From Erwinia typographi (GTDB taxonomy: Bacteria; Pseudomonadota; Gammaproteobacteria; Enterobacterales; Enterobacteriaceae), in the NCBI RefSeq assembly GCF_000773975.1, contig NZ_JRUQ01000023.1:1-59397 (forward strand): a DNA stretch of 59,397 bases, given 5' to 3'. Both the position numbers and the translations under genes were made by a program. This document shows, piece by piece, positions 43,617-54,587 of the stretch (its first letter is position 1; the number at the start of each line of letters is the position of its first letter). The notes below the pieces were generated by a model. It ran no database searches and was not told the DNA's origin. It saw only the letters and a program-made list of their open reading frames with translations.

Positions 43617-45317
43617 TCAGGAAATGGCAACCGGCGGCGGGATCCACGCGCGGGAGAAATCAAACCATCCCCAGGCATTCAGCGCGATACCTTCGACATC
43701 GGGCGGGGCGCTAACCTGATAGCGATAGTTAAACAGCGGAGTGATCACCGACATCGCCATCAACTGATGAAAAGTCTGCTGAAGTCCCCGCTGGCGTTCG
43801 TCCTGCAATCTGCTGCACTGAATATCGTCAAGCCCGCCAAGCAGCGAGCGATACGCACCCTCGCCCAGCAGCGTGGGCCAGAGCGGGTCCAGCCTCAGCC
43901 AGCTTTCAAGCGTGAATTCCGGCGCTTCACCGATCAGGCGGTCACCCATAATAATGTCCGCAGTTTCCAGCCCGGTATAACCCTGCCAGTTTTTCCCCGG
44001 ATGAAAGTGCAGCGTTAATGTACAACCCTCTTCGGCCAGCACGTCCTTCAGCTTTTCCGCCATCGCGTGCAGTTCTACGGGCAGATGATAGTGGAGACTG
44101 AGCGTAGCGGGTAGCCCGATGGGCTCGCTGTCGTTCACTTCCGGCACCGGCCAGCCTGGCAGCATCTCCTGGCTTGGGGTGATCAGACCCTCTTCAAGCG
44201 GCAGCCCGGCAACCACGTTTTTGCTGCGGATCAATGTCAGTATTTTCTGCGCCTGGGCAGGAGAAAGCGCCGCATTCTTTTTCAGCGCCAGATAGCAAAA
44301 TCCCAGGCTGATCCGACGGCTGACCGGTCTCAGCAGCGACAGCTCATGCAGTTCCCCGATGGCTATCTGTACCGGATGGCGACAGCTTGTCCCCTGCGTT
44401 TTGTCAAAAAGCTGTGGAGTGATCCAGTATTCAACCATTTGCATCAAAGGCTGAGGGCCATGGTAGCGCTCATGATTTTCTATCCGTACCAGCTCAGGTG
44501 ACCAGTGGCTCAGCCGCCAGGGACCGGTGCCCAGCGAGCTCTCTTCGGGGTGAGTCAACAGGCAGGGCACCGTTGCCAGCCGCCAGATCAGCCAGTGATC
44601 GGGACGGTGCAGGTCAATGCGCAGGCACATTGTTTGCGGCAGCGAGAGAGATTTAACGCTCGCCAGCAGGCGTGCGCCCAGTGGACTGGCAACGATCTGT
44701 TGCAGGCGCTGCATCAGCTGTTGCGACGAAACGCGCTCTCCACTGTGCCAGAACAGCTGTGGCCGCAGAAAGAAGAACCAGCTCAGTCCGTCTTTACTGC
44801 ACTGCCAGTGATGCGCCAGATCGGGCACCACCCGATCGTCCTGAAATCGGGTCAGTCCGGAAAAAATCTGCCCTGCAAGGTGCTGTTCTGCTCTGCCCGG
44901 CATATCAAGGGGATTGAGGGGATCGAGCTGGCGATAATAGGGGATACGTAATGTCGGCCGGTCGTCCAGCCATTGCCCGCCCATAAACGGCTTAAGCAGC
45001 TGGTTTAACTGTTCCGGCGCAATCTGTACCAGTTCCAGCGCCTGATGAGACAGGCCGCGATCCAACTGCTGTTGCAGCAGGGCGGTTCTGAGCTGTTCTG
45101 GAGAGTGTATAAATGTCAGTTCGCCGCGCTTCCCGCGTCCGGGCTGTGCTTTCCAGTCCAGCCAGCCCAGCCTCTGCCACTGATTGAGCAGGGTTCGCGC
45201 ATGACGCTCGCTACAGATGCAGCGCAGGGCAATCCCGGCCACGCTGGTCAGCTGCGGGTTGCCAAGGCTGGCCTGCCACAGGCGCTGATACTGATTTAGT
45301 CGGTTAAGCTGACGCAT
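43617..45317 (-). CDS. ybaE: SgrR-family regulator/solute-binding protein YbaE
   Basis: A 566-residue protein with an N-terminal winged-helix domain of SgrR type (about 1-115, RLNQYQRLWQASLG ... LLNQWQRLGWLDW) and a C-terminal region like periplasmic oligopeptide-binding proteins (about 160-560), here used as a cytoplasmic ligand sensor. It has no signal peptide. Ligand and targets are unknown. It sits between queC and cof, as in E. coli. Confidence 0.9.
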   Translation of the reverse strand: MRQLNRLNQYQRLWQASLGNPQLTSVAGIALRCICSERHARTLLNQWQRLGWLDWKAQPGRGKRGELTFIHSPEQLRTALLQQQLDRGLSHQALELVQIAPEQLNQLLKPFMGGQWLDDRPTLRIPYYRQLDPLNPLDMPGRAEQHLAGQIFSGLTRFQDDRVVPDLAHHWQCSKDGLSWFFFLRPQLFWHSGERVSSQQLMQRLQQIVASPLGARLLASVKSLSLPQTMCLRIDLHRPDHWLIWRLATVPCLLTHPEESSLGTGPWRLSHWSPELVRIENHERYHGPQPLMQMVEYWITPQLFDKTQGTSCRHPVQIAIGELHELSLLRPVSRRISLGFCYLALKKNAALSPAQAQKILTLIRSKNVVAGLPLEEGLITPSQEMLPGWPVPEVNDSEPIGLPATLSLHYHLPVELHAMAEKLKDVLAEEGCTLTLHFHPGKNWQGYTGLETADIIMGDRLIGEAPEFTLESWLRLDPLWPTLLGEGAYRSLLGGLDDIQCSRLQDERQRGLQQTFHQLMAMSVITPLFNYRYQVSAPPDVEGIALNAWGWFDFSRAWIPPPVAIS

Positions 45318-45417
45318 AGAGTAAACCCGGAACGCTTTTCAGGAAGTATTCACTATTAGTTCCGTAAATACCAGGTGATACTCAGCGCTCGATGAAAAAA
45401 CAGACACTGGAGTAACG

Positions 45418-46239
45418 ATGGCCCGTCTGGCGGCATTTGATATGGATGGTACTCTGCTGATGCCCGACCATCAGCTGGGGGAGAGAACCCTCGCGGCTCT
45501 GCGCGCGCTGGATGAGCGGGGCGTTTTGCTGACCTTCGCTACTGGTCGCCACTGGCTTGAAATGCAGCCGCTGATTGCCGATTTTAAGCTTGACGCCTGG
45601 TTGATCACCGGCAACGGCACTCGCGTACACGACCGGCAGGGCAATCTACTGTCCGCCAGCGACCTCTCGCCAGAGGTTGCGGAAGAGGTTATCCACACCC
45701 ACTGGAATACCGCGGCCAGTCTGCATCTGTTTAACGATGACGGCTGGCTGACTCAGCACGACCTGCCGCAGATCCTCCATGCGCATCAGATGAGCGGCTT
45801 TCGCTATCAGCTGGCAGACCTGAAGCGCATTCCGGCGCATCAGGTCACCAAGCTGTGTTTTATTGCGGAGCATAACGATCTCTGCCAGCTACAGGGGCAG
45901 CTGAGGGATGCGCTGGGCGAGCGCGCCCATATCTGCTTCTCAGCCAGAGACTGTCTGGAAGTTCTACCTCCCGGTTGCAATAAAGGCTCCGCGCTGGCTT
46001 CGCTGTCGGGATCTCTGGGGATCAGCCTGGCGGAGTGCATGGCGTTTGGCGACGCGATGAATGACCGGGAGATGCTTGAAACCGTCGGGCGCGGTTTCAT
46101 TATGGGCAACGCGATGAGTCAGCTGAAATCCCTGCTGCCTCATCTGCCGGTTATCGGCCATTGCGAGACGCAGGGCGTTTCTCACTATCTAAACCACTGG
46201 CTTTCCACCCCTAACCTCGACTATTCCCCCGAATACTGA
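45418..46239 (+). CDS. cof: HMP-PP phosphatase (HAD family)
   Basis: A 273-residue HAD hydrolase that removes a phosphate from the thiamine precursor HMP-PP and other phosphates in E. coli. Motifs: DMDGTLL (nucleophile Asp), FATGR, the catalytic Lys region ([12 protein letters not shown]) and [16 protein letters not shown] site precedes the ATG. Divergent from ybaE. Confidence 0.94.
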   Translation: MARLAAFDMDGTLLMPDHQLGERTLAALRALDERGVLLTFATGRHWLEMQPLIADFKLDAWLITGNGTRVHDRQGNLLSASDLSPEVAEEVIHTHWNTAASLHLFNDDGWLTQHDLPQILHAHQMSGFRYQLADLKRIPAHQVTKLCFIAEHNDLCQLQGQLRDALGERAHICFSARDCLEVLPPGCNKGSALASLSGSLGISLAECMAFGDAMNDREMLETVGRGFIMGNAMSQLKSLLPHLPVIGHCETQGVSHYLNHWLSTPNLDYSPEY

Positions 46240-46314
46240 GGTCAGCTTACCGGACAGGATGGTCTGGTCATGTAGTTCTTGTGTCACTCGAGCCGGACGG
46301 GATAGTCCGGCGTT

Positions 46315-47349
46315 TTAGCCCAGCATTTGCTGCCACGGGCTGATATCCCCGATATTTTCTCTGACCCAGTCGGCATTATAATAGCTGTCCAGGTAGCGCT
46401 CCCCGCTGTCGCACAGCAGCGTGACGATCGACCCCTGACGTTTTTCTTCGGCCATTCTGTTGGCAATCTGTAGCGCACCCCAGACGTTGGTACCGGTTGA
46501 AGCGCCAGGCTTGCGGCCAAGCTGTTTTTCCAGCCAGAGCATGGTGGCAATGCTGGCGGCATCCGGGACGCGGATCATCTCATCTACCACGTCGGCAATA
46601 AACGAAGGTTCGACGCGCGGGCGGCCAATCCCCTCGATTTTGCCGCACAGGGGGTTACGCAGCGTTTTATCCCGCTGCAGCCAGTAATCATAGAACACGG
46701 AGTTTTCAGGATCGACCACCGTCAGCCGTGTGGCATAGCCCTGATAGCGAAGGTAGCGGCCAATGGTGGCCGACGTGCCGCCGGTGCCCGCGCTCATCAC
46801 AATGCTTTCCGGCACCGGGAACGGCTCATTCTTCATCTGCTGAAAAATGCTGTCGGCAATATTGTTATTGCCGCGCCAGTCGGTGGCCCGCTCGGCAAAG
46901 GTGAACTGATCCATAAAATGGCCGTTCAACTCTTTCGCCAGTCGCTCCGATTCGGCATACATCTGGCAGGGATCGCTGACAAAATGGCAACGCCCGCCGT
47001 AAAAAGTAATCTGTTCGACCTTACGTCTGGCGGTGGTGGCAGGCATGACGGCGATAAACGGCAGGCCGAGTAGCCGGGCAAAGTAAGCCTCAGAAACGGC
47101 GGTACTGCCGGAAGAAGCTTCAACGATCGGCGTGCCTTCTTTAATCCAGCCGTTGCATAAGCCGAATAAAAACAGCGATCGCGCCAGGCGATGCTTCAGG
47201 CTGCCGCTGGGATGCGTGCTTTCATCTTTCAGGTAGAGCCAAATCCCTGGAAAAGCAGCCAGCGGCAGCCTGATCAGATGCGTATCAGCCGAGCGCTGAA
47301 TGTCGGCATTAATCTCTTTTATTGCGTGCGATACCCATGAATCTGACAT
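46315..47349 (-). CDS. ccdA: PLP-dependent L-cysteine desulfidase (CcdA/Cds1-like)
   Basis: A 344-residue fold-type II PLP enzyme of the cysteine-synthase superfamily. The Schiff-base lysine is K52 in PSGSLKHR, followed by the phosphate-loop [10 protein letters not shown] and the glycine-rich [16 protein letters not shown]. In Pantoea ananatis a homologue named CcdA degrades excess cysteine to sulfide, ammonia and pyruvate and is induced by an adjacent Lrp-type regulator; mycobacterial Cds1 is of the same group. It is divergent from decR across 112 bases, matching that arrangement. E. coli has the regulator here but not this gene. A plain cysteine or cystathionine synthase is the alternative. 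Confidence 0.8.
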   Translation of the reverse strand: MSDSWVSHAIKEINADIQRSADTHLIRLPLAAFPGIWLYLKDESTHPSGSLKHRLARSLFLFGLCNGWIKEGTPIVEASSGSTAVSEAYFARLLGLPFIAVMPATTARRKVEQITFYGGRCHFVSDPCQMYAESERLAKELNGHFMDQFTFAERATDWRGNNNIADSIFQQMKNEPFPVPESIVMSAGTGGTSATIGRYLRYQGYATRLTVVDPENSVFYDYWLQRDKTLRNPLCGKIEGIGRPRVEPSFIADVVDEMIRVPDAASIATMLWLEKQLGRKPGASTGTNVWGALQIANRMAEEKRQGSIVTLLCDSGERYLDSYYNADWVRENIGDISPWQQMLG

Positions 47350-47461
47350 GTTTCTTCCCCGGAAAAATTTATTAAAGAGTACGGCACTCAGCGGAAAAAA
47401 GGTTTACTCTCTTTCCTGTAAAATGACCCATTAAGAGAAAAATATTCTCCCGGATATGGCA

Positions 47462-47920
47462 ATGACAGACAAAACTGACCTTAAGCTGCTGGCGCTCCTG
47501 CAACAGGACTGCACCTTGTCGCTCCAGGCGCTGGCCGACGCCGTGCATCTGACCACCACGCCCTGCTGGAAACGGTTGAAAAGGCTGGAGGATGAAGGCT
47601 ATATTCGCGGCCGCGTTGCGCTGCTGGACGCGGACAAGCTCGATCTGTCGCTGACGGCATTTATGCTGATCAAAACGCAGCAGCACAGCAGCAGCTGGTA
47701 TCAGCAATTTGTAGAGGTTGTGCAGGCGATGCCGGAAGTGATGGGGTGCTATCGCATGGCCGGTGAATATGACTATTTGTTGAGGATTCAGGCGGCGGAT
47801 ATGAAAACCTATGACGCCTTCTATAAACGTTTAGTGAACGGGGTTCCAGGATTGCTGGATGTGACTTCGAGCTTTGCGATGGAAGAGATAAAATACACCA
47901 CGGCGCTACCGCTGAAATGA
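47462..47920 (+). CDS. decR: Lrp/AsnC-family cysteine-responsive regulator DecR/CcdR
   Basis: A 152-residue regulator with an N-terminal helix-turn-helix (about 15-50, [24 protein letters not shown], where C-W-K-R is notable) and a C-terminal RAM effector domain. It matches E. coli DecR (YbaO), which activates cysteine detoxification. Divergent from ccdA, so it probably acts on the shared intergenic region when cysteine is high. I chose the ATG at 47462 because it gives the same length as DecR and leaves room for a ribosome site; the ATG at 47456 is the alternative. Confidence 0.9.
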   Translation: MTDKTDLKLLALLQQDCTLSLQALADAVHLTTTPCWKRLKRLEDEGYIRGRVALLDADKLDLSLTAFMLIKTQQHSSSWYQQFVEVVQAMPEVMGCYRMAGEYDYLLRIQAADMKTYDAFYKRLVNGVPGLLDVTSSFAMEEIKYTTALPLK

Positions 47921-47959
47921 GTCGGTCGCCTCTGCTCAATCTTAACCAGGACGTTTTCT

Positions 47960-49729
47960 GTGCGACTGTTTAGCCAATTAAGCTGGTATTTTATTCGCGA
48001 ATGGCGACGCTACCTCGGGGCCGTTGCTCTACTGATTGTTATCGCTCTTCTGCAACTGCTGCCGCCCAAAGTGGTCGGGATGGTGGTTGACGGCGTTTCC
48101 CGCCAGCAGATGAGCACCTCGCAGCTACTGATGTGGGTCGGCGTGATGCTGATCGCCGCTGTGGTGGTCTACCTGCTGCGCTATGTCTGGCGGGTGCTGC
48201 TGTTCGGGGCCTCTTATCAGTTGGCCGTTGAGCTACGCCAGGATTTCTATCGCCAGCTAAGCCGACAGCATCCCGAATTTTATCTGCGCCACCGTACCGG
48301 AGACCTGATCGCCCGCGCCACTAATGATGTCGACCGGGTGGTCTTTGCCGCAGGCGAAGGCGTACTGACGCTGGTGGACTCCCTGGTGATGGGCCTGGTG
48401 GTGCTGTTCGTCATGAGCACGCAAATTAGCTGGCAGCTGACGCTGCTGGCTCTGCTGCCGATGCCGATCATGGCGCTGGTGATCAAGCGCTATGGTGACC
48501 AGTTGCACAACCGTTTTAAGCTGGCGCAGGCGGCGTTCTCCTCGCTCAACGACCAGACTCAGGAAAGCTTAACCAGCATCAGGATGATTAAGGCTTTTGG
48601 TCTTGAAGATCACCAGTCAGGACAGTTCGCGGATATTGCCAGAGATACCGGCAGGAAAAATATGCGGGTGGCCAGAGTCGATGCGCGTTTCGACCCGACG
48701 ATCTATATCGCGATCGGCATGTCTAACCTGCTGGCGATTGGCGGCGGCAGCTGGCTGGTCTGGCACGGGATGATGACGCTGGGGCAGCTGACCAGCTTCG
48801 TAATGTACCTCGGCCTGATGATATGGCCGATGCTGGCGCTGGCCTGGATGTTTAATATTGTAGAGCGAGGAAGCGCGGCCTGGAGCCGGATTCGTTCGCT
48901 GCTGTCAGAAGCGCCGACGGTCGGGGAGGGCAGCCAGACTCTTCCGGAAGAGCGCGGATCGTTACAGATTGCTATTAAGGAGTTTTGCTATCCTGGCTCG
49001 CAGCATCCTGCCCTCCGGCACGTTAACGTGCAGCTCAAGCCGGGGCATATGCTGGGGCTGTGTGGCCCAACGGGCTCAGGGAAGAGTACTTTGCTGAGCC
49101 TGATTCAGCGCCACTTCGATATTGCTCAGGGCGATATTCGCTTTCACGATATTCCCCTGACCGAGCTTCGCCTTGATGGCTGGCGGAGCCGCCTGGCGGT
49201 CGTCAGCCAGACGCCGTTCCTGTTTTCAGATACCGTGGCGAACAATATCGCGCTGGGTCGCCCAACCGCGGAGCTTCGCGAGATTGAGCAGGCTGCCAGG
49301 CTGGCTAACGTCCATGAAGACATTTTGCGGCTGCCGCAGGGCTACGAGACGCCGGTTGGTGAGCGAGGCGTGATGCTTTCCGGCGGGCAAAAGCAGCGTA
49401 TCTCGATCGCCAGGGCGCTGCTGCTGGATGCCGAAATCCTGATCCTGGACGATGCGCTTTCGGCCGTGGATGGCCGAACGGAGCATCAGATCCTGCATAA
49501 TCTGCGGCGCTGGGGGCAGGGTAGAACGGTGATTATCAGCGCGCACCGCCTGTCTGCTTTGACGGAAGCCAGTGAAATCCTGGTGATGCAGAAAGGCGCG
49601 CTCGTACAGCGCGGCCAGCATGAGCAGCTCGTCTCCGTGAAGGGCTGGTATCAGGATATGTATCGCTATCAGCAGCTTGAGGCGGCGCTGGATGAAGAAG
49701 AGAACGAAAAGGGCGTTTCGCATGGCTAG
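47960..49729 (+). CDS. mdlA: ABC multidrug-type exporter half-transporter MdlA
   Basis: A 589-residue half transporter with a six-helix membrane domain (about 15-300) and an ATPase domain: Walker A GPTGSGKS, signature LSGGQ, Walker [15 protein letters not shown]-loop ISAHRLS. It should pair with MdlB. The substrate is unknown. The start is GTG at 47960, 39 bases after decR, with CCAGG upstream. It overlaps mdlB by 8 bases. Confidence 0.94.
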   Translation: MRLFSQLSWYFIREWRRYLGAVALLIVIALLQLLPPKVVGMVVDGVSRQQMSTSQLLMWVGVMLIAAVVVYLLRYVWRVLLFGASYQLAVELRQDFYRQLSRQHPEFYLRHRTGDLIARATNDVDRVVFAAGEGVLTLVDSLVMGLVVLFVMSTQISWQLTLLALLPMPIMALVIKRYGDQLHNRFKLAQAAFSSLNDQTQESLTSIRMIKAFGLEDHQSGQFADIARDTGRKNMRVARVDARFDPTIYIAIGMSNLLAIGGGSWLVWHGMMTLGQLTSFVMYLGLMIWPMLALAWMFNIVERGSAAWSRIRSLLSEAPTVGEGSQTLPEERGSLQIAIKEFCYPGSQHPALRHVNVQLKPGHMLGLCGPTGSGKSTLLSLIQRHFDIAQGDIRFHDIPLTELRLDGWRSRLAVVSQTPFLFSDTVANNIALGRPTAELREIEQAARLANVHEDILRLPQGYETPVGERGVMLSGGQKQRISIARALLLDAEILILDDALSAVDGRTEHQILHNLRRWGQGRTVIISAHRLSALTEASEILVMQKGALVQRGQHEQLVSVKGWYQDMYRYQQLEAALDEEENEKGVSHG

Positions 49730-51485
49730 TCTTAACCCACTCTGGCCCACGCTGAAACGCCTGTTGAGTTACGGATCGCCATGGCGCAAGTCGCTTGGCC
49801 TGGCCGTGCTGCTGCTGTGGATTGCGGCGGCGGCAGAGGTGATGGGGCCGGTCCTGGTCAGCTATTTCATTGATCATATGGTAGCCAGACACCGTATGCC
49901 GGTAGCGCTGGTAGCCGGGCTGGCGACCAGTTTTATTCTGCTGCAGATCCTCGCGGCAGCTCTGCATTACTGGCAGTCACTGCTGTTTAATCAGGCGGCG
50001 GTAGGCGTCGTCCAGCAGCTCCGTATGGACGTGATGGACGCGGCACTGCGTCAGCCGCTCAGCGCGTTTGATACCCAACCCGTTGGGCAAATTATCTCAC
50101 GCGTGACCAACGATACCGAAGTGGTTCGCGATCTTTACGTCACGGTTGTCGCCACGGTGCTGCGCAGCGCCGCGCTGATCGGCGCGATGCTGGTGGCGAT
50201 GTTCAGCCTGGACTGGCGCATGGCGCTGGTGGCGATCCTCATTTTTCCGGCAGTGCTGACGGTGATGCTGATTTATCAGCGCTACAGCACGCCTATCGTG
50301 CGTCGCGTTCGCAGCTATCTGGCCGATATCAATAACGGTTTTAATGAAGTCATCAACGGTATGAGCGTAATCCAGCAGTTTCGCCAGCAGGCGCGCTTTG
50401 GCGAACGGATGGGGGAAGCCAGCCGTTCGCACTACCTGGCGCGGATGGAAACCCTGAAGCTGGATGGCTTCCTGCTGCGACCGCTGCTGAGCCTGTTTTC
50501 AGCGCTGATCCTCTGCGGGCTGATGATCCTGTTTGGCTTCTCTTCTACGGGCAGTATCGAGGTCGGCGTGCTCTATGCCTTTATTAACTACCTTGGCCGG
50601 CTTAATGAACCGCTGATCGAGCTGACCACGCAGCAGTCAATGCTACAGCAGGCGGTGGTGGCCGGGGAGCGCATCTTCGAGCTAATCGATGCCCCTCGCC
50701 AGCGCTATGGCACTGATGAAAGGCCTCTGGCCTCCGGGAAGGTTGCGGTGAAGGATCTCACCTTTGCCTACCGGGACGAGCGCAACGTGCTGAGCGACAT
50801 TTCTCTGGACATACCCTCGCGCAACTTCGTTGCTTTGGTAGGGCATACCGGCAGCGGCAAAAGCACGCTGGCTAATCTTATGATGGGCTATTACCCGTTG
50901 CAGCAGGGAGAGATTTACCTTGATGAACGGCCGCTGTCCAGCCTTAGCCATCGCGTCCTGCGCCAGGGCGTGGCGATGGTCCAGCAGGACCCGGTGGTCC
51001 TGGCCGACACCTTCTTTGCCAACGTGACGCTGGGGCGGGCAATCCCGGAAGAGGATGTCTGGGCCGCACTGGAAACGGTCCAGCTTGCTGAGCTGGCCCG
51101 CGGCTTGCCGGAGGGGATTCACACCCGCCTGGGTGAGCAGGGGAATACCCTCTCGGTAGGGCAAAAGCAGCTGCTGGCGATGGCAAGAGTGCTGGTTGCT
51201 TCACCGCAAATACTGATCCTGGACGAGGCCACGGCGAATATCGACTCCGGCACCGAGCAGGCAATCCAGCAGGCGCTGAAAGCCGTAGGTGAAAAAACCA
51301 CGCTGGTGGTCATTGCGCACCGGCTTTCGACGATTGTTGATGCCGATACCATCCTGGTATTGCACCGTGGCCGTGCCGTTGAGCAGGGGAGCCACCAGAC
51401 GCTGTTGGAGAAACAGGGCCGCTACTGGCAAATGTATCAATTACAGCAGGTCGGTGAGGAACTGGAGGCAGGTGAAGCGGTATAA
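49722..51485 (+). CDS. mdlB: ABC multidrug-type exporter half-transporter MdlB
   Basis: A 587-residue partner of MdlA with a six-helix domain and an ATPase domain: Walker A GHTGSGKS, Walker [15 protein letters not shown]. The signature loop reads LSVGQ instead of LSGGQ, as in E. coli MdlB, so the two ATP sites of the heterodimer are not equal. The ATG at 49722 inside the mdlA end gives [15 protein letters not shown]. Confidence 0.94.
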   Translation: MASLNPLWPTLKRLLSYGSPWRKSLGLAVLLLWIAAAAEVMGPVLVSYFIDHMVARHRMPVALVAGLATSFILLQILAAALHYWQSLLFNQAAVGVVQQLRMDVMDAALRQPLSAFDTQPVGQIISRVTNDTEVVRDLYVTVVATVLRSAALIGAMLVAMFSLDWRMALVAILIFPAVLTVMLIYQRYSTPIVRRVRSYLADINNGFNEVINGMSVIQQFRQQARFGERMGEASRSHYLARMETLKLDGFLLRPLLSLFSALILCGLMILFGFSSTGSIEVGVLYAFINYLGRLNEPLIELTTQQSMLQQAVVAGERIFELIDAPRQRYGTDERPLASGKVAVKDLTFAYRDERNVLSDISLDIPSRNFVALVGHTGSGKSTLANLMMGYYPLQQGEIYLDERPLSSLSHRVLRQGVAMVQQDPVVLADTFFANVTLGRAIPEEDVWAALETVQLAELARGLPEGIHTRLGEQGNTLSVGQKQLLAMARVLVASPQILILDEATANIDSGTEQAIQQALKAVGEKTTLVVIAHRLSTIVDADTILVLHRGRAVEQGSHQTLLEKQGRYWQMYQLQQVGEELEAGEAV

Positions 51486-51541
51486 ACGCTGCCGCTTCGC
51501 TGCACCTCAATCGGGCATAAAAATTGGCAAAACACCTCACA

Positions 51542-51578
51542 TGCACTTTCTTAATGCGCAACGCACTTTTAGGGTGCG
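51542..51578 (+). promoter_or_regulatory. Two tandem NtrC-binding-site-like dyads
   Basis: TGCACTTTCTTAATGCG (51542-51558) and CGCACTTTTAGGGTGCG (51562-51578) each resemble the NtrC site TGCACTATATTGGTGCA. Their centres are 20 bp apart, two helical turns, and about 130 bp upstream of the sigma-54 promoter, as expected for an enhancer of glnK-amtB. Confidence 0.75.
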
Positions 51579-51686
51579 TTTTTTCTGCCTGCTTCTCAGT
51601 TTGTTTCTCACTCCCCGCGAAACGGCGCTGACAGGAACTCAGGGCCAGACTGACTAATCGTCTGAAAAATGCCAATTTTTAATATA

Positions 51687-51702
51687 TGGCACAGCCTTTG
51701 CT
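51687..51702 (+). promoter_or_regulatory. Sigma-54 promoter of glnK-amtB
   Basis: TGGCACAGCCTTTGCT matches TGGCAC-N5-TTGCW with GG and GC elements exactly 10 bases apart. It lies 55 bases before glnK and gives nitrogen-limitation control through NtrC. Confidence 0.9.
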
Positions 51703-51756
51703 TTAATCCATCCGTGTCGGGCTAAACAACCATTTTCAATACCTGGAGGGGATCGT

Positions 51757-52095
51757 ATGAAGCTGGTTACCGTGGTAATCAAACCGTTTAAACTGGAAGA
51801 CGTGCGTGAAGCACTGTCCTCTATCGGTATTCAGGGGCTGACCGTTACCGAAGTAAAAGGTTTTGGTCGCCAGAAGGGACATGCAGAACTTTATCGCGGT
51901 GCTGAGTACAGCGTGAACTTCCTGCCAAAAGTAAAAATAGATATTGCGATTGCAGACGACCAGCTTGATGAAGTGGTTGATGTCATTAGCAAGGCTGCCT
52001 ATACCGGCAAAATTGGTGACGGTAAGATCTTTGTTGCAGAGCTGCAGCGAGTCATCCGTATTCGCACTGGCGAAACAGACGAAGCAGCGCTGTAA
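51757..52095 (+). CDS. glnK: Nitrogen regulatory PII protein GlnK
   Basis: A 112-residue trimeric PII protein that senses ATP/ADP and 2-oxoglutarate and blocks AmtB when nitrogen is plentiful. The T-loop uridylylation tyrosine is Y51 (RGAEYSVNFLPK), and the C-terminus GRVIRIRTGETDEAAL-like end is typical. An AGGGGAT site precedes the ATG. Confidence 0.97.
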   Translation: MKLVTVVIKPFKLEDVREALSSIGIQGLTVTEVKGFGRQKGHAELYRGAEYSVNFLPKVKIDIAIADDQLDEVVDVISKAAYTGKIGDGKIFVAELQRVIRIRTGETDEAAL

Positions 52096-52130
52096 TCTCG
52101 GGGCTTAGAATTGTGATGGGATGGGATAAA

Positions 52131-53420
52131 ATGAAGAAAAAACTTGCTGTATTTGGCCTCGCCAGCCTGGCATTGTTACCGTCGCTTGCTATGGCGGCAG
52201 CCCCGGCAGTGGCAGATAAAGCCGATAATGCTTTTATGATGATCTGCACCGCGCTGGTGCTGTTCATGACGCTGCCAGGCATTGCCCTGTTTTACGGCGG
52301 TTTGATTCGTGGAAAGAACGTGCTTTCCATGATGACTCAGGTCGCCGTGACCTTTGCTATGGTTTGCGTGCTGTGGATGATTTATGGCTATTCTCTGGCC
52401 TTCAGTGAAGGAAATGCCTTCTTCGGCGGCTTCAGCCTGGCCATGTTGAAAAACATTCAGCTGACCGCGCTGGTCGGTTCTTTCTATCAGTATATTCACG
52501 TTGCCTTCCAGGCTTCATTCGCCTGTATCACCGTGGGTCTGATTGTGGGTTCCATCGCTGAACGCGTACGTTTCTCTGCGGTGCTGATCTTCGTGGCTAT
52601 CTGGCTGACCTTCTCCTACCTGCCGATTGCGCATATGGTCTGGTCAGGCGGTCTGCTGGCACAGGACGGTGCGCTGGACTTCGCTGGTGGTACCGTAGTG
52701 CACATCAACGCCGCAGTTGCTGGCCTGGTGGGGGCTTACCTGGTAGGCAAACGCGCTGGCTTCGGCAAAGAAGCGTTTAAGCCACACAATCTGCCAATGG
52801 TCTTCACCGGCACCGCGATCCTCTACGTGGGCTGGTTTGGCTTCAACGCTGGCTCAGCCAGTGCCGCCAACGAAATCGCTGGCCTGGCGTTCCTGAATAC
52901 CGTCATGGCTACCGCTGGCGCAATGCTCAGCTGGACCTTCGGTGAGTGGGCGCTGCGCGGCAAACCTTCCCTGCTGGGCGTCTGCTCAGGCGTGATCGCT
53001 GGTCTGGTTGCTATCACCCCTGCCTGTGGTTATGTTGGCGTCGGCGGTGCGCTGATTATCGGTATCGTCGGTGGCCTTGCCGGACTGTGGGGTGTGACCA
53101 CCCTGAAGAAATGGTTGCGTGTCGATGACCCTTGCGATGTGTTCGGTGTTCACGGCGTGTGCGGCATCGTAGGCTGTATCCTCACCGGCGTCTTCGCTTC
53201 CTCTTCACTGGGCGGCGTAGGTTATGCCGAAGGTGTGACCATGGGCCATCAGGTTTGGGTTCAGCTGTTCAGCGTGGGCGTGACCATTGTCTGGACCGGC
53301 GTTGTCGCCTTTGTCGCCTTCAAAGTTGCTGACATGATCGTAGGTCTGCGCGTACCTGAAGACCAGGAGCGTGAAGGTCTGGACGTGAACAGCCACGGCG
53401 AGAATGCTTACAACCAGTAA
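52131..53420 (+). CDS. amtB: Ammonium transporter AmtB
   Basis: A trimeric ammonium channel, 429 residues, with a cleaved signal peptide (about 1-23, ending SLAMA|A) and 11 membrane helices. Pore residues are visible in FQASFACITVG, the twin-His site VHINAAVAGLVG and FGVHGVCGIVG, with the GlnK-binding C-terminal tail REGLDVNSHGENAYN. Upstream in-frame GTG and ATG codons at 52113 and 52116 exist; 52131 gives the family start. It follows glnK after 35 bases. Confidence 0.96.
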   Translation: MKKKLAVFGLASLALLPSLAMAAAPAVADKADNAFMMICTALVLFMTLPGIALFYGGLIRGKNVLSMMTQVAVTFAMVCVLWMIYGYSLAFSEGNAFFGGFSLAMLKNIQLTALVGSFYQYIHVAFQASFACITVGLIVGSIAERVRFSAVLIFVAIWLTFSYLPIAHMVWSGGLLAQDGALDFAGGTVVHINAAVAGLVGAYLVGKRAGFGKEAFKPHNLPMVFTGTAILYVGWFGFNAGSASAANEIAGLAFLNTVMATAGAMLSWTFGEWALRGKPSLLGVCSGVIAGLVAITPACGYVGVGGALIIGIVGGLAGLWGVTTLKKWLRVDDPCDVFGVHGVCGIVGCILTGVFASSSLGGVGYAEGVTMGHQVWVQLFSVGVTIVWTGVVAFVAFKVADMIVGLRVPEDQEREGLDVNSHGENAYNQ

Positions 53421-53458
53421 GATAAAATCAGAAAAGTAGTGCGCTCAACAACAATGAA

Positions 53459-53490
53459 AAACGGCTCCTGCGGGAGCCGTTTCTTTTTCT
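53459..53490 (+). terminator. Intrinsic terminator of glnK-amtB
   Basis: AAACGGCTCC pairs with GGAGCCGTTT around TGCG, followed by CTTTTT. It lies 6 bases before the convergent tesB end and may serve both genes. Confidence 0.9.
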
Positions 53491-53495
53491 GCTGT

Positions 53496-54368
53496 TTACG
53501 GCTGTTTGCCGTTGCGGACCCTCATTACGCCTTCCTGCACCGTTGAGGCAACCAGCGTACCGTCCTGGGTATAAAACTCCCCGCGTACAAAACCACGGGC
53601 ACCGGAGGCTGAAGTGCTCTCGACGCTGTAGAGTAGCCACTGATTCAAATCGAACGGGCGGTGGAACCACATCGAGTGATCGATGGTGGCAACCTGCATA
53701 CCGGGTTCAAGAAATCCTTTACCATGAGGCTGAAGCGCAACGGGCAGGAAGTTGAAGTCTGAAGCGTAGCCCAGCAGATATTGATGGATCCGTTTGTCAT
53801 CGGGCATGTTGCCATTTGCCCGTATCCAGACGTGGCGGGTGGGCTCGTCAACGTGGCCCTTCAGCGGGTTGTGGAACTTAACCGGCCGGATTTCAAATGG
53901 CTTCTCGGCGAGAAATTTCTCCCGCGCTTTTTCAGGAATAAAATGGGCCAGCTGTCTGGCGAGATCGCCTTCGCTGGGCAGGTCATTCGGGCCGACAACG
54001 TTGGGCATGGTTTTCTGATGCTCAAAGCCGCTCTCCGGTGCCTGAAACGACGCCGTCATATAGAAAATAGGATGCCCATTCTGCACGGCGCTGACTCTTC
54101 TGGCGCTGAAGCTCTGCCCGTCACGTAGCGTCTCCACGTCATATATAATGGCCTTCTGGCTGTCGCCGGGGCGCAAAAAGTAACTATGGAAGGAGTGAAT
54201 GATGCGGTCGGCCGGGACGGTCTGCTTGGCCGCATACAGCGCCTGCCCTACGACCTGACCACCAAAGACCTGGCGCAGGCCAAGATCTTCACTCTGGCCG
54301 CGAAACAGGCCTTCTTCCAGCTTTTCCAGGTTCAACAGGTTTAACAGGTTTTGCAGGGCCTGACTCAT
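53496..54368 (-). CDS. tesB: Acyl-CoA thioesterase II
   Basis: A 290-residue double hot-dog thioesterase with broad acyl-CoA range. Conserved segments: [36 protein letters not shown], and the active-site region [12 protein letters not shown] with its catalytic Asp. The frame is open 20 codons upstream; the ATG at 54368 gives [12 protein letters not shown] as in E. coli. Confidence 0.96.
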   Translation of the reverse strand: MSQALQNLLNLLNLEKLEEGLFRGQSEDLGLRQVFGGQVVGQALYAAKQTVPADRIIHSFHSYFLRPGDSQKAIIYDVETLRDGQSFSARRVSAVQNGHPIFYMTASFQAPESGFEHQKTMPNVVGPNDLPSEGDLARQLAHFIPEKAREKFLAEKPFEIRPVKFHNPLKGHVDEPTRHVWIRANGNMPDDKRIHQYLLGYASDFNFLPVALQPHGKGFLEPGMQVATIDHSMWFHRPFDLNQWLLYSVESTSASGARGFVRGEFYTQDGTLVASTVQEGVMRVRNGKQP

Positions 54369-54587
54369 GGGGTTTTTCCTCGGTGATACACTGCATTCAT
54401 TTTGCGAGATCCGACCAGTTACCGTCAACGGGGCGGGCTAATTATCTTTACCACCGTGCGGGAAAAGGGAGCGACCAGGAAAAAATCAGTAAGTTGTGCC
54501 AGAATTAAGGCTTACAGAACAGTAAATCACGGTTTTCAGGCTAACTGAAACATCACTATCTGCATTGATCATAAGGAGAATAAATCA

